The notes beneath the pieces are model-generated. The model saw only the letters and a program-made list of their open reading frames with translations, ran no database searches and had not been told where the DNA came from. This document shows positions 31,963-43,206 of a stretch of DNA of 64,000 nt, one piece after another. This stretch comes from Selaginella moellendorffii (lineage: Eukaryota; Streptophyta; Lycopodiopsida; Selaginellales; Selaginellaceae), in the NCBI RefSeq assembly GCF_000143415.4, contig NW_003314261.1, positions 4,566,691 through 4,630,690 of the forward strand, read 5' to 3'. Each line of letters starts with the position of its first letter. Positions within the stretch are counted from its first letter, which is position 1. Made by a program: the position numbers and the translations under genes.

Positions 31963-32819
31963 ATGCTAAAGAGACATACTAGGGGTGAACATCCTCCGGA
32001 CTTGGCAAAGAAGAGTCTTTGCTATGGAACCGAAAGGATACCTCAAAAATGGAGGTAGCGATCCGATGTTGCTGGGTGCAACAATCAAGGATAGGAGCAA
32101 AGGACTAGTGGCCAAAGTTTGGGCCATGGAATTTAATGGAAGGGATCCAAATGGCAAAGTTAGCCAAGGAACACTAATGTGTTCGATGCTAACAGCTTGT
32201 GGGAAAGGAAGCGGACTTTCAAGGATGGATTCCTAAGTGCTCCAATTTGGCGAAGTAAAGGCTCCAAGTGAGGGAGCGGTAAGGTAGCCAAATGATAGGG
32301 CCATGGACAGCCCTAGCACAAAGTATGATAAATGGAACTTAGTGCCCAAGGTGGCACGAAATAGAAGAGAGGATGATGGTGCCCTCAAGTAATGAACTTC
32401 CTAGGATAGGGAAGTGGAGTTGCACAATCTGTGCAATGCAAGGTGTTGGAGACACTTAGGAAATTGACTCCCAAAAAGTCAAAAGAGTAAAAGTTCCAAG
32501 GTGCAAACATTCAATAGATGGAAATTGAGATTACTCGAGAAGGAGTAGTGGGATTGACTTAGAGAAGGGTCTCTAAGAGGTTTAGCGAGAACTAAACCAA
32601 TAAAAGGAGAGAACCATTACATGTGGTCCAATCAGTCTCTAAGTTGGAGAGACTACGCTTCTTAAAGGATGGACAAGGCATGGTGAGCCTTTGGTGTCAA
32701 ACCATAGACAAAGATTGGCTAGGTGCCAAGGATGGAAATGGTAACACGTGTGGGTGTTACTTTATGAAATGGTTTACCGTTCGATGAGGACATCGAACTT
32801 CGTCTATGGGTGGTGGAGT
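31963..32819. other. Internal 3' remnant of a chromovirus upstream of a shared LTR
   Basis: No domain recognised. Its last 45 bases (TTCGATGAGGACATCGAACT ... GGGTGGTGGAGTTG) match the polypurine-tract region just before the 3' LTR at 39835-39878. That is the signature of internal sequence ending at an LTR, not of host flank. Confidence 0.55.
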
Positions 32820-34644
32820 TGTGAGACACAAAATCCCTAGGCCCCAAAGTGGAGCCGGAAGGGCGCCACATGGTAGTGGCCGAAGCGAGAGCCAAACGAG
32901 CGTAACACGTTTGGACCAAAAGCTCCGACTTGAAAAGTCAAGAGCGGGAGTGGAACTCCCAACAAAGTGCTCGAGGAACGAGCACAAAGCGAGCAAAAGG
33001 CGAGGCTCCAAAAAGGGACCCAAAAGGACCAACACATGACACGTGGGAGTGTCCGAGATGGACTCGAGTTGGAGTCCGAAGTGGAGTCCGAGATGGACTT
33101 GAGTTGGAGTCCGAAGTGGAGTCCGAGATGGAGTCCGAGATGGAGTCCGAGATGGACCCGAGGTGGAGTCCGAGATGGAGTCCGAGATGGAGTCCGAGGT
33201 GGACCCAAGATGGACCCGAAATGGAGTCCGAGATGGAGTCCGAGATGGACCCGAGATGGAGTCCGAGATGGAGTCCGAGATGGACCCGAGATGGACCCGA
33301 GGTGGAGTCCGAGATGGAGTCCGAGATGGACCCGATGTGGAGTCCGAGATGGAGTCCAAGATGGAGTCCGAAGTCGAGACCGAGACTGGGACCGAGACCG
33401 GGACCGAGACCGAGACCGAGACCGAGATCGGGACCGAGACCGAGACCGAGGCCGAGGCCGAGACCGAGCCTGAGCCCGAGTCCGAGCCCGAATCCGAGTC
33501 CGAGTCCGAGTCCGAGTCCGAGTCCGAGTCCGAGTCCGAGTCCGGAGCCTGAGAGGGTGAAAGCCCAAAGCGTTCGTCTCCCAGACCCTGGGGGTTTTGG
33601 TGAGCTCCAAAAGTATAGTAGGGGGGAGGACTGCAGTGGAGCCAGTTTGGCCAGGAAAGGCCAGTTTGGCCCAGGAAGGCCAGACCCAGTGTTGGGTGAT
33701 GAGCTGCCCACTGGGAAGTCCAAGACTAGAGTGAACATAGACCGACAAGCGGGGTAGCTTGGTGAAGTGTTCAAGAGCCGGCTGTAGTTCCCCCGGGAGA
33801 TCGACTGGCCGATGCTCCCAGTCCAAGTGTGGGTGGCACTACCTACTTGGATACCTGGTGTGGCTCAACGGAACCCGCTCTAAGCCCATGGCTAGAGCAC
33901 CCAAGGGCAGAAGGCGAGGAGAGTACCCAGGTGGCTCGCTTAAGGCCACGGTGTTCCGAAATGTCGTCCCAAAGGCCCAGACTGTGGAAAGGAAGAGGAG
34001 CAGTCCTCTGGAGTAGTGACCAAGGACACAGTCGTGTGGTGAGGAAGTCCTAGAGGACCGTGGGACTTAGGGGTCGGGCCTGTGGGCCTCGATCCAGTGG
34101 CAGTGTTGGCAAACACGGCCAGGGGCAGAAAGGGACTTGGTAGGAACTGACAAAGGGACTTTGGGGAAGGTACTTCCCCAGGTCTGTGGGCATCCTAAGG
34201 ATGCTAAGGAGTGGATCTAGGATGACCACTCGTGGACACATGGCCCAGTCGTGGAGAGACGAGGTGGTGATGCAAGTGGTGTTGAACCACTAGTACAGCA
34301 AAGGTGAATGGGCATGGCCTTAGCGTAACGGGCCGAGACGTCAGTGGTACCTTTGGGTGTCGGTCTCAAGACCGGACACGTGGAGCACTGGGACCAGGTG
34401 CAAGTGTGGAGTGGCATGGATGCCATTCTTGGGGCTAGTAAGTCCCAAGTCCTGAATTGGAATGATGGAGGTTGTGAATGAGACTCCTCCAAGTGGTCGG
34501 AGGTGTGGTTAAGTGACTAAAGTAGAATGGAAAATTTAGTCGCTTACAGAAGCTTGGCGAGGGAACTTAGCACAAGCCAAGGCAGAGTTGGTCGGATAGA
34601 CGAGGTAAGCTGGCAAATTGGAAAGGAAAAATTTGTGGCATACA
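32820..34644 (+). repeat. Chromovirus 5' LTR
   Basis: Begins TGTGAGACAC and ends GGCATACA at 34644. It is followed by TTTGGTATCGGAGCC, a primer-binding site close to the tRNA-Met type used by plant LTR elements. Length about 1825 bp. The 3' 120 bases match the 3' LTR end (AGCACAAGCCAAGGCAGAGT), but the middle (33750-34540) is only distantly similar to the 3' LTR. Confidence 0.8.
33045..33545. repeat. Hexamer-based satellite array inside LTR, copy 2
   Basis: Same units and order as copy 1, with block deletions and single-base changes. Lies in the LTR at 32820-34644, about 225 bp from its start. Confidence 0.95.
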
Positions 34645-37600
34645 ATTTGGTATCGGAGCCTTTTCCTCAGTTCTAGCAAAGGAAAGAGGCGGATTGCTGG
34701 GAGATGGCAAGGGCAGGGCATAAGCGAACCTAGGTGGAGACGGAACCTCCGCCAGAGTTAGAGCCTCCGGTTGAACAAGAGGCTATGGATGAGGAATCCT
34801 TGCATAAGGAGGACTCTAGTGAGGAAACTTCCAAACAAGAGTCCAGTGGTGAGGTTCAGTTATCCAAGGCTCGATTGGACGTTCTAGAAGGACAATTGGC
34901 GCAGACCAATGCCCTACTGGAGACTCTCGTACGCAAGCTAAAGCGTGATGAGAAGCAGAAGAAAAAGAGAAAGACTGCGGATGCTGGCAGCGCAGAAGGT
35001 GCGGACCCTTCGGCAGGGACTGAGGCAAAACCAAACAAGGTCGAACAGACCGAAGTGGAATCAGTCCCTCAGGTAGTTCCCAAGTACAAACCAAAGCCCC
35101 CACCGGTCTTCAAGGGAGTGAACGACTATAAGGTGGTGGAGGATTGGTTTTACGATATGGAGGACTACTTCCGAGCATTGTGATTACCGAGCTCGGAGAA
35201 GGTCCCATGTGCAAAACCATACTTGGCAGATAATGCCAAGTCTTGGTGGAGAACGACAGAGGCCAACGAAGGACCGGTGGCCACTTGGGAAATGATGAAG
35301 GCAAGGATCCGCGCAACTTACGTTCCTCCGAATGCTACTTTGCATCTAAGGGACGAGCTGAGTAGGCTGAAGCAGACCGGAACCATTAAGGAGTATGTGA
35401 ATGGGTTTATGGCAAAGAGGATACTTGTCACAGACATGGGGGATATGGATGCGTTCCATGCCTTCATATAAGGTTTGCAAACCTGGGCTCACGGTGAGGT
35501 GATGCGGTGGAACCCGACCAACTACAAGGAAGCGTTGGATGCGGCCATCAAGGTGCATTTCAACGATAACCTGCAAAAGGGGAACACGACGGGGTCGGGA
35601 TCCACGTTTAGCAAAGGGGCCAAACCAAGGGGAACGTTTAGCAGAGGGAAATTCAAGAAGAGTTTCTCTAAGAATGAGTCCTCGGGGTTCCGGAAAGGCA
35701 AATCCGGTGGCCAACGAGCGAGTACGTGGGGGAGTCAAGCAAAAAGAGACAAACCCACGGATAAGAAGGTCAAGTCTTATAGCAGCGTGGGAAACAACGT
35801 ATGCTACAACTGCGGTGAAGCGGGACACTTTTCAAGGGAATGTCCCTACCCGAAGAAGGCCAGAGCCAATATGGCCATCAAGTCGGGTGAAGTCCAAACT
35901 GAGGTATGTGATCCAGTCCCTAACTCAAAGTTACTCATTACACGAGCAACTTTGGTAGAAAGTCATTCGCGACATCTACTAGCCCTTCGGGGGAAGCTCG
36001 GAGGTAGCTTTGTTAAGATCCTTATTGACACGGGTGCTTTGGATAATTTTGTGGCTGCAGACATAGTCCGGCAAGCCGGACTAACGGTGCAGTAGCTAGG
36101 CGAACCAAGGACTATAGAGTTTGTTCAAGGTAGCCAAAGCACCGATAAGGTACTTCGACAAGCGAGAGTCGAAGTAGGGACATGGAAAGTGGACATGGAT
36201 TTCACTGTGTTAGACATGGCGGGATTTGACATGATCTTCGGAATGGACTGGTTCAATCAGTTTGTGGTAGCCCTGCATGGACAAGGTAGAAACCTTGTGG
36301 TACTGGCGAATGCCCAAGGAAGAAGATCCAGGGTGGAGGCCCAGGATCTCAAGGTAGGGCAAAGCAAGGCCAAAGAATCTTGCTTAAACCTGGTGTCCAC
36401 GAGAGGACAACTCACTAAAGGAACTAAGGCAGCATTTTTGTGCTTACTCACGGTGAAGAGTGATAACAAGACAGGAACGGAAGAAGTACCTTGCTTGATC
36501 CAACGGGTGTTGGACCAATTCTAGGATACCATGCCGGAGGAGTTACCGGCGGGGTTGCCCCCCGCACGACCAATAGAACATAAGATTGAGCTAGTCGAGG
36601 GTGCTGAGGCGATGGTTCGTCCCCCTATCGTTTGAATGAGAAAGAACTCGAGGAGCTCAAGCGCCAACTAGAGGAGTTGGTGGACAAAGGGTATGTTAGG
36701 TTGAGCAAGTCGCTGTATGGGGCGCCGATGTTATTTGTGAAAAAGAAAGATGGATCTATACGCATGTGCATAGACTACCGATTGCTCAACAAGTATACAA
36801 AGAAGAACAAGTACCCTTTGCCCAGGATTGAGGACCTGTTCAATAAGTTGGGAAAGGCAAAATACTTCTCGAGGATTGACCTAAGGTCAGGATACTACTA
36901 GATCAGGGTAGCCAAGGAAGATGTCGAGAAGACAACCTGTCGAACGAGGTATGGGAGCTTTGAGTTTCTGGTGATGCCCTTCGGGCTATGCAATGCACCG
37001 GCAACGTTTTTGGCGCTAATGAACCACATCTTTGTACTCTATCTGGATCACTTCGTGGTTGTCTATATCGACGACATCCTAATCTATAGCGAGACGCTAG
37101 AGGAGCATGCCGAACACTTGGCGAAGGTGTTTGAGAAACTAAGGGAACACAAACTGTATGCTAAAGAGAGCAAATGTGACTTTGCTCAACAAGAGGTAAA
37201 GTTTCTCGAGCATGTGGTGGGCCAGGACGGGCTCAAGGTGGACCCGGAGAAGGTCCAAGCGATCCAGGAATGGGAGCGACCATTGAATGTACATGAGTTG
37301 AGGGCATTCCTGGGGCTATGCAACTACTATCGAAAGTTTATCAGACACTATTCGAGAGTAGCCCTGCCCTTAACAGACCAAACAGGAAAAGGGAAGATGG
37401 TATGGACAGCGGAATGCGAGGCGGCATTCGTCCACCTCAAAGGGAAGTTGAGGAAGGCTCCCGTATTGGCATTACTAGACTTTGGTAAGGACTTTGAGGT
37501 AGAAACAGATGCTTCGGACTTTGCGTTAGGTGCAGTTTTGAAGCAAGACAACCATCCGGTAGCGTTCTTCTCGAAGAAGCTGGACAAGGCTCAACGGAAG

Positions 37601-38576
37601 TGGCTTGCCCACGAGAAGGAATTGTTTGCGGTGGTCAAGGCACTCAAGGAGTGGCGACACTACCTTGGGAGAAACTTCAAGGTTTACACGGACAATGTGG
37701 CAACGAAACACTTCTTGTCACAGCCCGACCTGCGAGGGAAACAAGGTCGGTGGGCCAATGCCTTGGCCAAGTTTGATTGCGAGATTCTGTACAAGCCTGG
37801 GAAGAGCAACATTGTGGCGGATGCGCTAAGTCGAAAAGCGAGCTTGAGGTTGGCAATATCAAGCGCAACAGCAACCTTCTGGGACGATGTGCAGACAGCA
37901 TATGAGAACGATGGTCTAGCACAAGAAGTGTTGCTGAGGAATCTAGAGGCACGAGAAGCTCACCAGAGAGGTGAGCTGCCAACGGAAGAGAAAACGGGCT
38001 ATGTGGAACGCAATGGACTCATCTATTACAAGCAAACGAGGGTGTATGTTCCAGAAGGGGAACTAAGGAAGGTAGCCTTAGAAGAGTGTCATGACAGACC
38101 TCTTGCGGGACACGGCGGAGTGCCCAAGACGATGGGCTTACTCAAGAGGAAGTACCATTGGCCAGATATGGCTAAGGACGTCCAAAACTATGTAAAGACA
38201 TATCTAACATGTCAGCAGGTAAAAGCCGTGACTAAGGCTAGTGGGGGCTTGTTGCAAAGCATCCCAATTCCAGATCGTCCGTGGAAATGTCTTACGATGG
38301 ACTTCATCACGGGACTCCCCCCAAGTGAGGGGTTTGATGCGATATTCGTGGTGGTGGACCGATTTTTGAAAATGGCACATTTTATACCCACCACAACGGA
38401 GGTGGATGCGGAAGGTGTGGCAAAGCTGTTCTTTGAACAAGTGGTTCGAGTGCGGGGCAGACTGGAAGAGATCATCTCAGATCGAGATAAAATCTTCACC
38501 AGCAGGTTCTAGAGGACTCTTCTGGAACAGTATCGCACCAAGTTGAAATTCAGCACAGCCTATCACCCACAGACAG

Positions 38577-38622
38577 GTATGGGGTATTAGGTCAAGTTGT
38601 TAGCACTAAAACTTCTTGACAG
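38577..38622 (+). other. Candidate spliceosomal intron in integrase (46 nt)
   Basis: GTATGG...GACAG interrupts the conserved integrase stretch HPQTDGQTERVN exactly after the first base of the Asp codon. Removing the 46 bases restores the motif and frame. Size and splice sites match host introns in this window. Confidence 0.75.
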
Positions 38623-39040
38623 ATGGACAAACGGAAAGGGTGAATAGGCAGCTGGAGGATTATTTGCGATGCTATGTCTCGGGAGACCAAACCGATTGGG
38701 TAAGTCATTTGGGACTTGCGGAAATGTGTTATAACAACTCACCACATTCGAGTATCGGGGTGAGTCCATGGGAAGTCATCAATGGGCGAGCTATTGAAGG
38801 TCCTGTGGAACTCGGTGTGGCCGAGTATCATAGAGAGCTACCCGCAGTGGAGGCATTCACGGCGGAAAGACTCAGCATTTGGAATCTAGTGAGGGATTCC
38901 TTGGAATGGGCTCAACAAAGGCAAACCAAATATGTGAACCAGAAGCGTCGGGATGTAGAATTCCAAGCTGGGGAGAAGGTGTGGCTGAACACCAAGAACC
39001 TTAGGCTACCAAGTGGGATCAGCCGAAAGTTGACCCAAAG

Positions 39041-39092
39041 GTAAAGATGCATGTATTCCTGTAAACGAATTGATCTTGAGTTCCTTAAGCAG
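39041..39092 (+). other. Candidate spliceosomal intron in integrase C-terminus (52 nt)
   Basis: GTAAAG...AAGCAG separates SRKLTQ-AG from G-TTCGCGGGGCCTTAC. Joining gives KLTQRFAGPYEIEARIG, the conserved KLxxRFxGPYxI motif of gypsy integrases. Phase 2, canonical GT-AG. Confidence 0.75.
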
Positions 39093-39465
39093 GTTCGCGG
39101 GGCCTTACGAGATTGAGGCACGAATCGGTAAAGTGGCTTACCATCTCCGACTTCCTCGAGAGATGGGGAAGATGCACCCAGTGTTCCACGTGAACTTACT
39201 CAAGCCGTACTTTGAGGATCCGCTTCACAAGGACCAAGTAAGACCTCTACCTGAGGTAATCCAAGGGGAAGAGGAATACGAAGTCGAGGCCATCCTCAAT
39301 GCGCGCAAGAGCAAGTGACAAGGACGCGAGGTGAGAGAGTTCCATGTGAAGTGGAAAGGATTTCCACACTGCGAAGCAACATGGGAACCGGAGGAGAACC
39401 TAGCGAACGCGCGAGATTTAGTGGAGGAATTTCTACAAGGCAGAACTCTATGTACTTATGCAAAG

Positions 39466-39878
39466 TTCAATTAAAAATATCAATTTGCAAAGTTGAGCAA
39501 GTGGCATATGTTGAGACCCGAAGGCATGCCGAAGGTAAGCTAATTAGCATGGGTTGGATAGGTCGACCAGGCGTAGGGCACTACGCCCGACTCCCCGCGG
39601 GGATGTCGAATCTGTAGACGTATTCTATGGAGGTTGGGTTCGAGTCCCAACCCCCTAGTAAAGCAAGGCTAGGTTCAAGTCCCGACCCCATACTAGGGCG
39701 TGGTGAGGTGAGGAGTATAGGGACACCTATACTCCGTTGTCATGGGCTCTTGGTCGGGGAGGCTAACTTAGGCACACCGCTAAGTGGGGGGATGCCCCCG
39801 AAGACATGGTCAACAAGTTGTAGGATAAAAAAGAGACGTTCGATATGGGCATCGAACTTCTTCTATGGGTGGTGGAGT
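39466..39878 (+). other. Chromovirus 3' non-coding region with hairpins and T-arm-like words
   Basis: Between the chromodomain and the 3' LTR. Contains hairpins GGCGTA/TACGCC (39569-39586) and CCCC/GGGG (about 39593-39602). Two tRNA T-arm or B-box-like words follow, GGGTTCGAGTCCC (39636) and GGTTCAAGTCCC (39671). A polypurine-like GGGTGGTGGAG precedes the LTR. No full tRNA cloverleaf could be drawn. Confidence 0.45.
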
Positions 39879-41047
39879 TGTAACAAACCGACTCCCCAAG
39901 ATGTCGTAGGCTAAAGGATCCCCGAAAGCATGACCGAAATGACAAAGAGTTCATCGGATGGGACCGAGTCGAAGATCGAGTCCAAGACCGACTCTGAGAC
40001 CGAGTTCAAGATAGAGTCCGGGATCGAGTCCGAGACTGAATCGGAGACCGAGTTCGAGACCGAGTTCAAGACCGAGTTCGAGACAGAGTCCGAGATCCAA
40101 ATCGGGTCCGAGACCAAGTCCAAGGTCGAGTCCGAAGTCGAGTTTGAGATGGGGTCCAAGATCGAGTCCGAAATCGAGTCCGAGATCGAGTCCGAAGTCG
40201 GGTCCGAGATCAAGTCCGAGATCGATTCTGAGACTAAGTCCACATACTAATACAGCTCAAAGGGTGAAAGCCCAAAGCGTGTGTCTCCCGGAGGGGGGGG
40301 GGGGGGGGGGGGCTGTAGGGGGTTCCAAAAGTATAGTAGGGATAGTGAGGTCCAGGAACCAGTCTTGAAGGAACTCTCCAGTGGGGCTTCCAAACCGACT
40401 CGAGGTTGAGACTGGGGCCGAGGGGCCTTGGGTGGGGGTGAGCATGGGCTTGAGTGGTGTCGGAGGGGCCACCCAGGGAAGTGCTCAAGAGCAGCTCCCA
40501 CTCCCGAAAGGGAAACTGACTACAATGCTCCCGGCTCATGTGGAGTGGTGCCCCACTTGAGTACTTTGTGGCTCATTGGTCCTCGCCCTTCCTAGGGGCT
40601 TGGGCCTTCCCTTCGGGATGGAAGTGGGGGGGTAGAGGTACCCATACCGGGCCGTTAGGCCACAATGTTTCGCCCCAACGTCCCGAAGCAAGTGCTGCAC
40701 CCAAGGCTTGGGATTTAGAGGGTCCCATGATCAAGTCTTGTGGTACCAAGGGGTGTTAGGAATCTGGAGGCTTGGTGTGCTTGGCTGCTTGTGCCTGCGG
40801 GGAGTGTAGCCGAACCTTAAGTCCAGTCTAACCCGGGGAGGGGGATTGGGAGAGATTTGGGAATCCATAGATGGATGGCTAACACTCCATTGCTCGTACA
40901 GTGAGTAGTTGAAACCAAGTAGGACCAAGTAGGAGCTGGTACCATAGGCGAGAAGCTTGGCGAGGGAATTTAGCACAAGCCAAGGCAGAGTTGGTCGGAT
41001 AGACGAGGTAAGCTGGCAAATTGGAAAGGAAAAATTTGTGGCTTACA
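39879..41047 (+). repeat. Chromovirus 3' LTR
   Basis: Begins TGTAACAAACCG after the purine tract and ends GTGGCTTACA at 41047, directly before Copia integrase sequence. Length 1169 bp, about 650 bp shorter than the 5' LTR. Includes a 19-base G run near 40294-40312. Confidence 0.8.
39960..40250. repeat. Diverged hexamer array in the 3' LTR
   Basis: Units are mostly GAGTCC, GAGATC, GAGTTC and AAGACC, about 290 bp, shorter and more diverged than the arrays at 31.4 and 33.0 kb. Confidence 0.9.
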
Positions 41048-41049
41048 GT

Positions 41050-42890
41050 GTGCTGGAGAAGGCAACGAATAGTCTTTAGTAGAGTGCAATTAAGGTGCTT
41101 TACCACGGTTCTGTTGGGGAGTATGGGCTATTGTGTACTGGTGAATGATGCCAGCCTCAGCTAGAAAGTTGAGAAACTCTCTATTCATGTACTCTCCACC
41201 ACCATCCGTGTGTAACACATGAATCTTTCAGCTAGTAGACATCTCTGCCCAACTCTTTAAAAGCTTAAAGTGGTTGAACACTTCACTCTTGGTGTGGAGA
41301 AGGCTCACCACAGTGTATCTAGAATGGTCATTGATAAAAGACACAAAGTACCTCTTGCGGCTGAGTGTTTCCATGGGCAAGTAGCACACATCACTATGAA
41401 CCAGATCCAATAAGCCTGTAGCTTAGTCCTCCATGGTTCTTGATGGAAAAGAAAGGCAAACTTGCTTCCCAAGATGGCAAGTTTCACACATGCCCAGATG
41501 GCCAACTAGGAGCGTGATGCCTTTAGCATGTTGGTTACGAGCTAAGGCGTACAAATCTCATTGACATGCCCTAGACGAGCATGCCAGAGCTCAATGGTGT
41601 CTTATGCTTGGGAAGCAAGCATTTGAGCTGGAAAAACCAATTCTACATTTAAACAGTAGAGTGTTTCATACCTCATACCACTGGCTATAGGAGTACCATC
41701 ACAAATATAGATGGTGCACCCTTTTGGGAAGAAGGTGGTAATAAAGCCTTGATCTAAGGTTGCCCCTATAAAAGAATTGTTTACCTTGCTTCAAGTACAA
41801 AGTGCACGTGATGAACCTCCTTAAAAGTTCCATTTGGTACCTTGATCACCACCATGCCACGACTTTCCATCTGGAGTGGTCGCTTGTTGTTGACATAAAT
41901 CTATTGTGGAGCTTGAAGAGCCTTGTAAGTGTGAAATGTAGACCTTAAGGGAGTCATGTGAAAGGAAGCACCACTATCCAGCCATAGAACTTCAAGAGTA
42001 GACATTGGTGATGGGTAAAGAGCCATCATCAACAACGAGTTGCTCTGGATAAGCATGTGTTGGGTGGTAGCCTTCTTTGCACAACACTCACGCTTGACAT
42101 GCCCCATCTTTCCACAATAGTTGCAAGGACCCTTTTTCTTCTTAGAGAAGTTCGATCAAGAGCTAGGAGTTGTAGTAGAAGAGATACAAGGCCCACAACT
42201 AGTGCCTCCTTTCCTCTGCTCCCCACTCGATTGTTTCTTACCAAGAAACAAGGCCTACTCACGAGTAGCCTGAGGGGATCCTTGATGGCCAACTTAACAC
42301 TCAACAATCTTGCACTCTTCCTCAAATAGATCAAAGTAGAGCTCCTCCATGGTTTTGCCTAGGACAAAAAAGAGCATGGAGGATGATTGTTGCAACTCTG
42401 GGGATACAGAGTAGAGTAGGAAGGCTTTTGCATAGTCATTGGAAACTACAACACCTACTTCATTCAATTGCTGCATTAAGCCCTTGAGCTTCCTGATGTA
42501 TGTTGCCATTGTTTCACCAGGCTGTATGCGTAGGGAGAAAAATTTCTAGGTCAAAACCAATTTAGCATTAGTGGCTTTGGCTGCAAAGACTTGGGAAAGA
42601 GAGTCCCAATTGGCCTTGGCAGATTTTTCTAGATCAAGGAGATGAATAAATTCATCTCCAAGACCCAATCCAATCACGGAAAGTGCTTTGCAATCCTTGG
42701 AGTCCCAAGTAGCCTGCAAAGCGGCTTCTGTATCTTGAGGTCTTACTTCAATTCCCTCCACCAAATCCCAACAATCTTTTGCCATTAAAATTAATTGGAC
42801 TTTGGTTTTCCAGGTCATGAAGTTCTCGCCCATGAACTTCTAGAGTAGCTTCTCCCATCTTGCATCCCAGTTGCCAACTGGGGTGGCCAT
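41050..42890 (-). pseudogene. Copia gag, protease and integrase remnant
   Basis: From ATG 42890 (MATPVGNWDARW) the minus strand reads a gag of the UBN2 type (GENFMTWKTKVQLILMAKDC, KANWDSLSQVF). A CCHC-like knuckle remnant (GHVKRECCAKK) lies near 42090, the protease site VLWLDSGASFHMT near 41965, and integrase stretches MDLVHSDVC and FVSFINDHSRYTVV near 41400-41310. Many stops and frame changes. Truncated at the chromovirus insertion. Confidence 0.88.
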
Positions 42891-43206
42891 GGTGCTCGCT
42901 AAGGTGGTTCTAGATGTAGTGCAAGGTGGAGTACTGGTAGCCGTTAGTTTCTAGAAGAAAGGATAAAATAGTGGAATAAGCTAGAAGCAAGGAGGGGGAG
43001 GAGGCGGTGGGAATCGTTGGAAGGGACACCCACATGCCGTACACACAGGGCAGAGGCACGGATGGACATCACATTGTGCTCGCTTGCATTCTTGAATCCA
43101 TTGTTCCACCCTAGCAAGGACTGCAAGAGCCCTAGCACAGTCCTACTAATTGCATTGCTGTGTTTGCTAGTGTTTTGCCATCAGGATCGAAACAAACCCA
43201 ATACCA

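Larger units (their letters stand above)
34704..39465 (+). pseudogene. Chromovirus gag-pol with chromodomain
   Basis: Gag starts MARAGHKRT at 34704 (a stop follows at 34731). The CCHC knuckle is CYNCGEAGHFSRECP near 35800 and the protease motif ILIDTGALDNF near 36020. RT 36600-37470 has [33 protein letters not shown] and the catalytic YIDD. RNase H has VETDASDFALGAVL and TDNVATKHFL. Integrase has an HHCC finger (HGGVPKTMGLLKRKYHWP ... YLTCQQV) and DFITGLPPS. A chromodomain near 39290-39460 reads EFHVKWKGFPHCEATWEPEENL. Stops at 34731, 35181, 35469, 36093, 36523, 36899, 38510 and 39316; a single-base loss at about 36622. Two intron-like gaps interrupt the integrase. Confidence 0.92.
32820..41047 (+). 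mobile_element. Ty3/gypsy chromovirus, decayed, nested in Copia
   Basis: Order LTR - PBS - gag - zinc knuckle - protease - RT - RNase H - integrase - chromodomain - PPT - LTR defines a Ty3/gypsy chromovirus. Upstream partial LTRs at 30703-31962 and the internal remnant at 31963-32819 show that at least two element copies were joined. The coding part has eight in-frame stops and one frameshift. It sits inside a Copia element, so it is the younger insertion. Confidence 0.9.

Noticed and set aside
31138-33774. Very long ORFs on both strands (Ser-Asp, Arg-Thr, Gly-Leu and Glu-Ser repeat proteins, up to 329 residues)
   Set aside because: They are the six-frame shadows of the 6-bp satellite arrays inside chromovirus LTRs. 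A hexamer without stops stays open in every frame; no starts, domains or non-repeat extensions support a protein.
39560-39665. Possible tRNA gene (T-arm word plus a CTGTAGA anticodon-loop-like heptamer)
   Set aside because: Acceptor pairing is only partial and the D-arm interval is too long; no complete cloverleaf forms. Kept as a finding about T-arm-like words, not as a tRNA.
40294-40312. 19-base G run as a G-quadruplex regulator
   Set aside because: Present only in this LTR copy and in a decayed element; homopolymer length may be an assembly or slippage effect.
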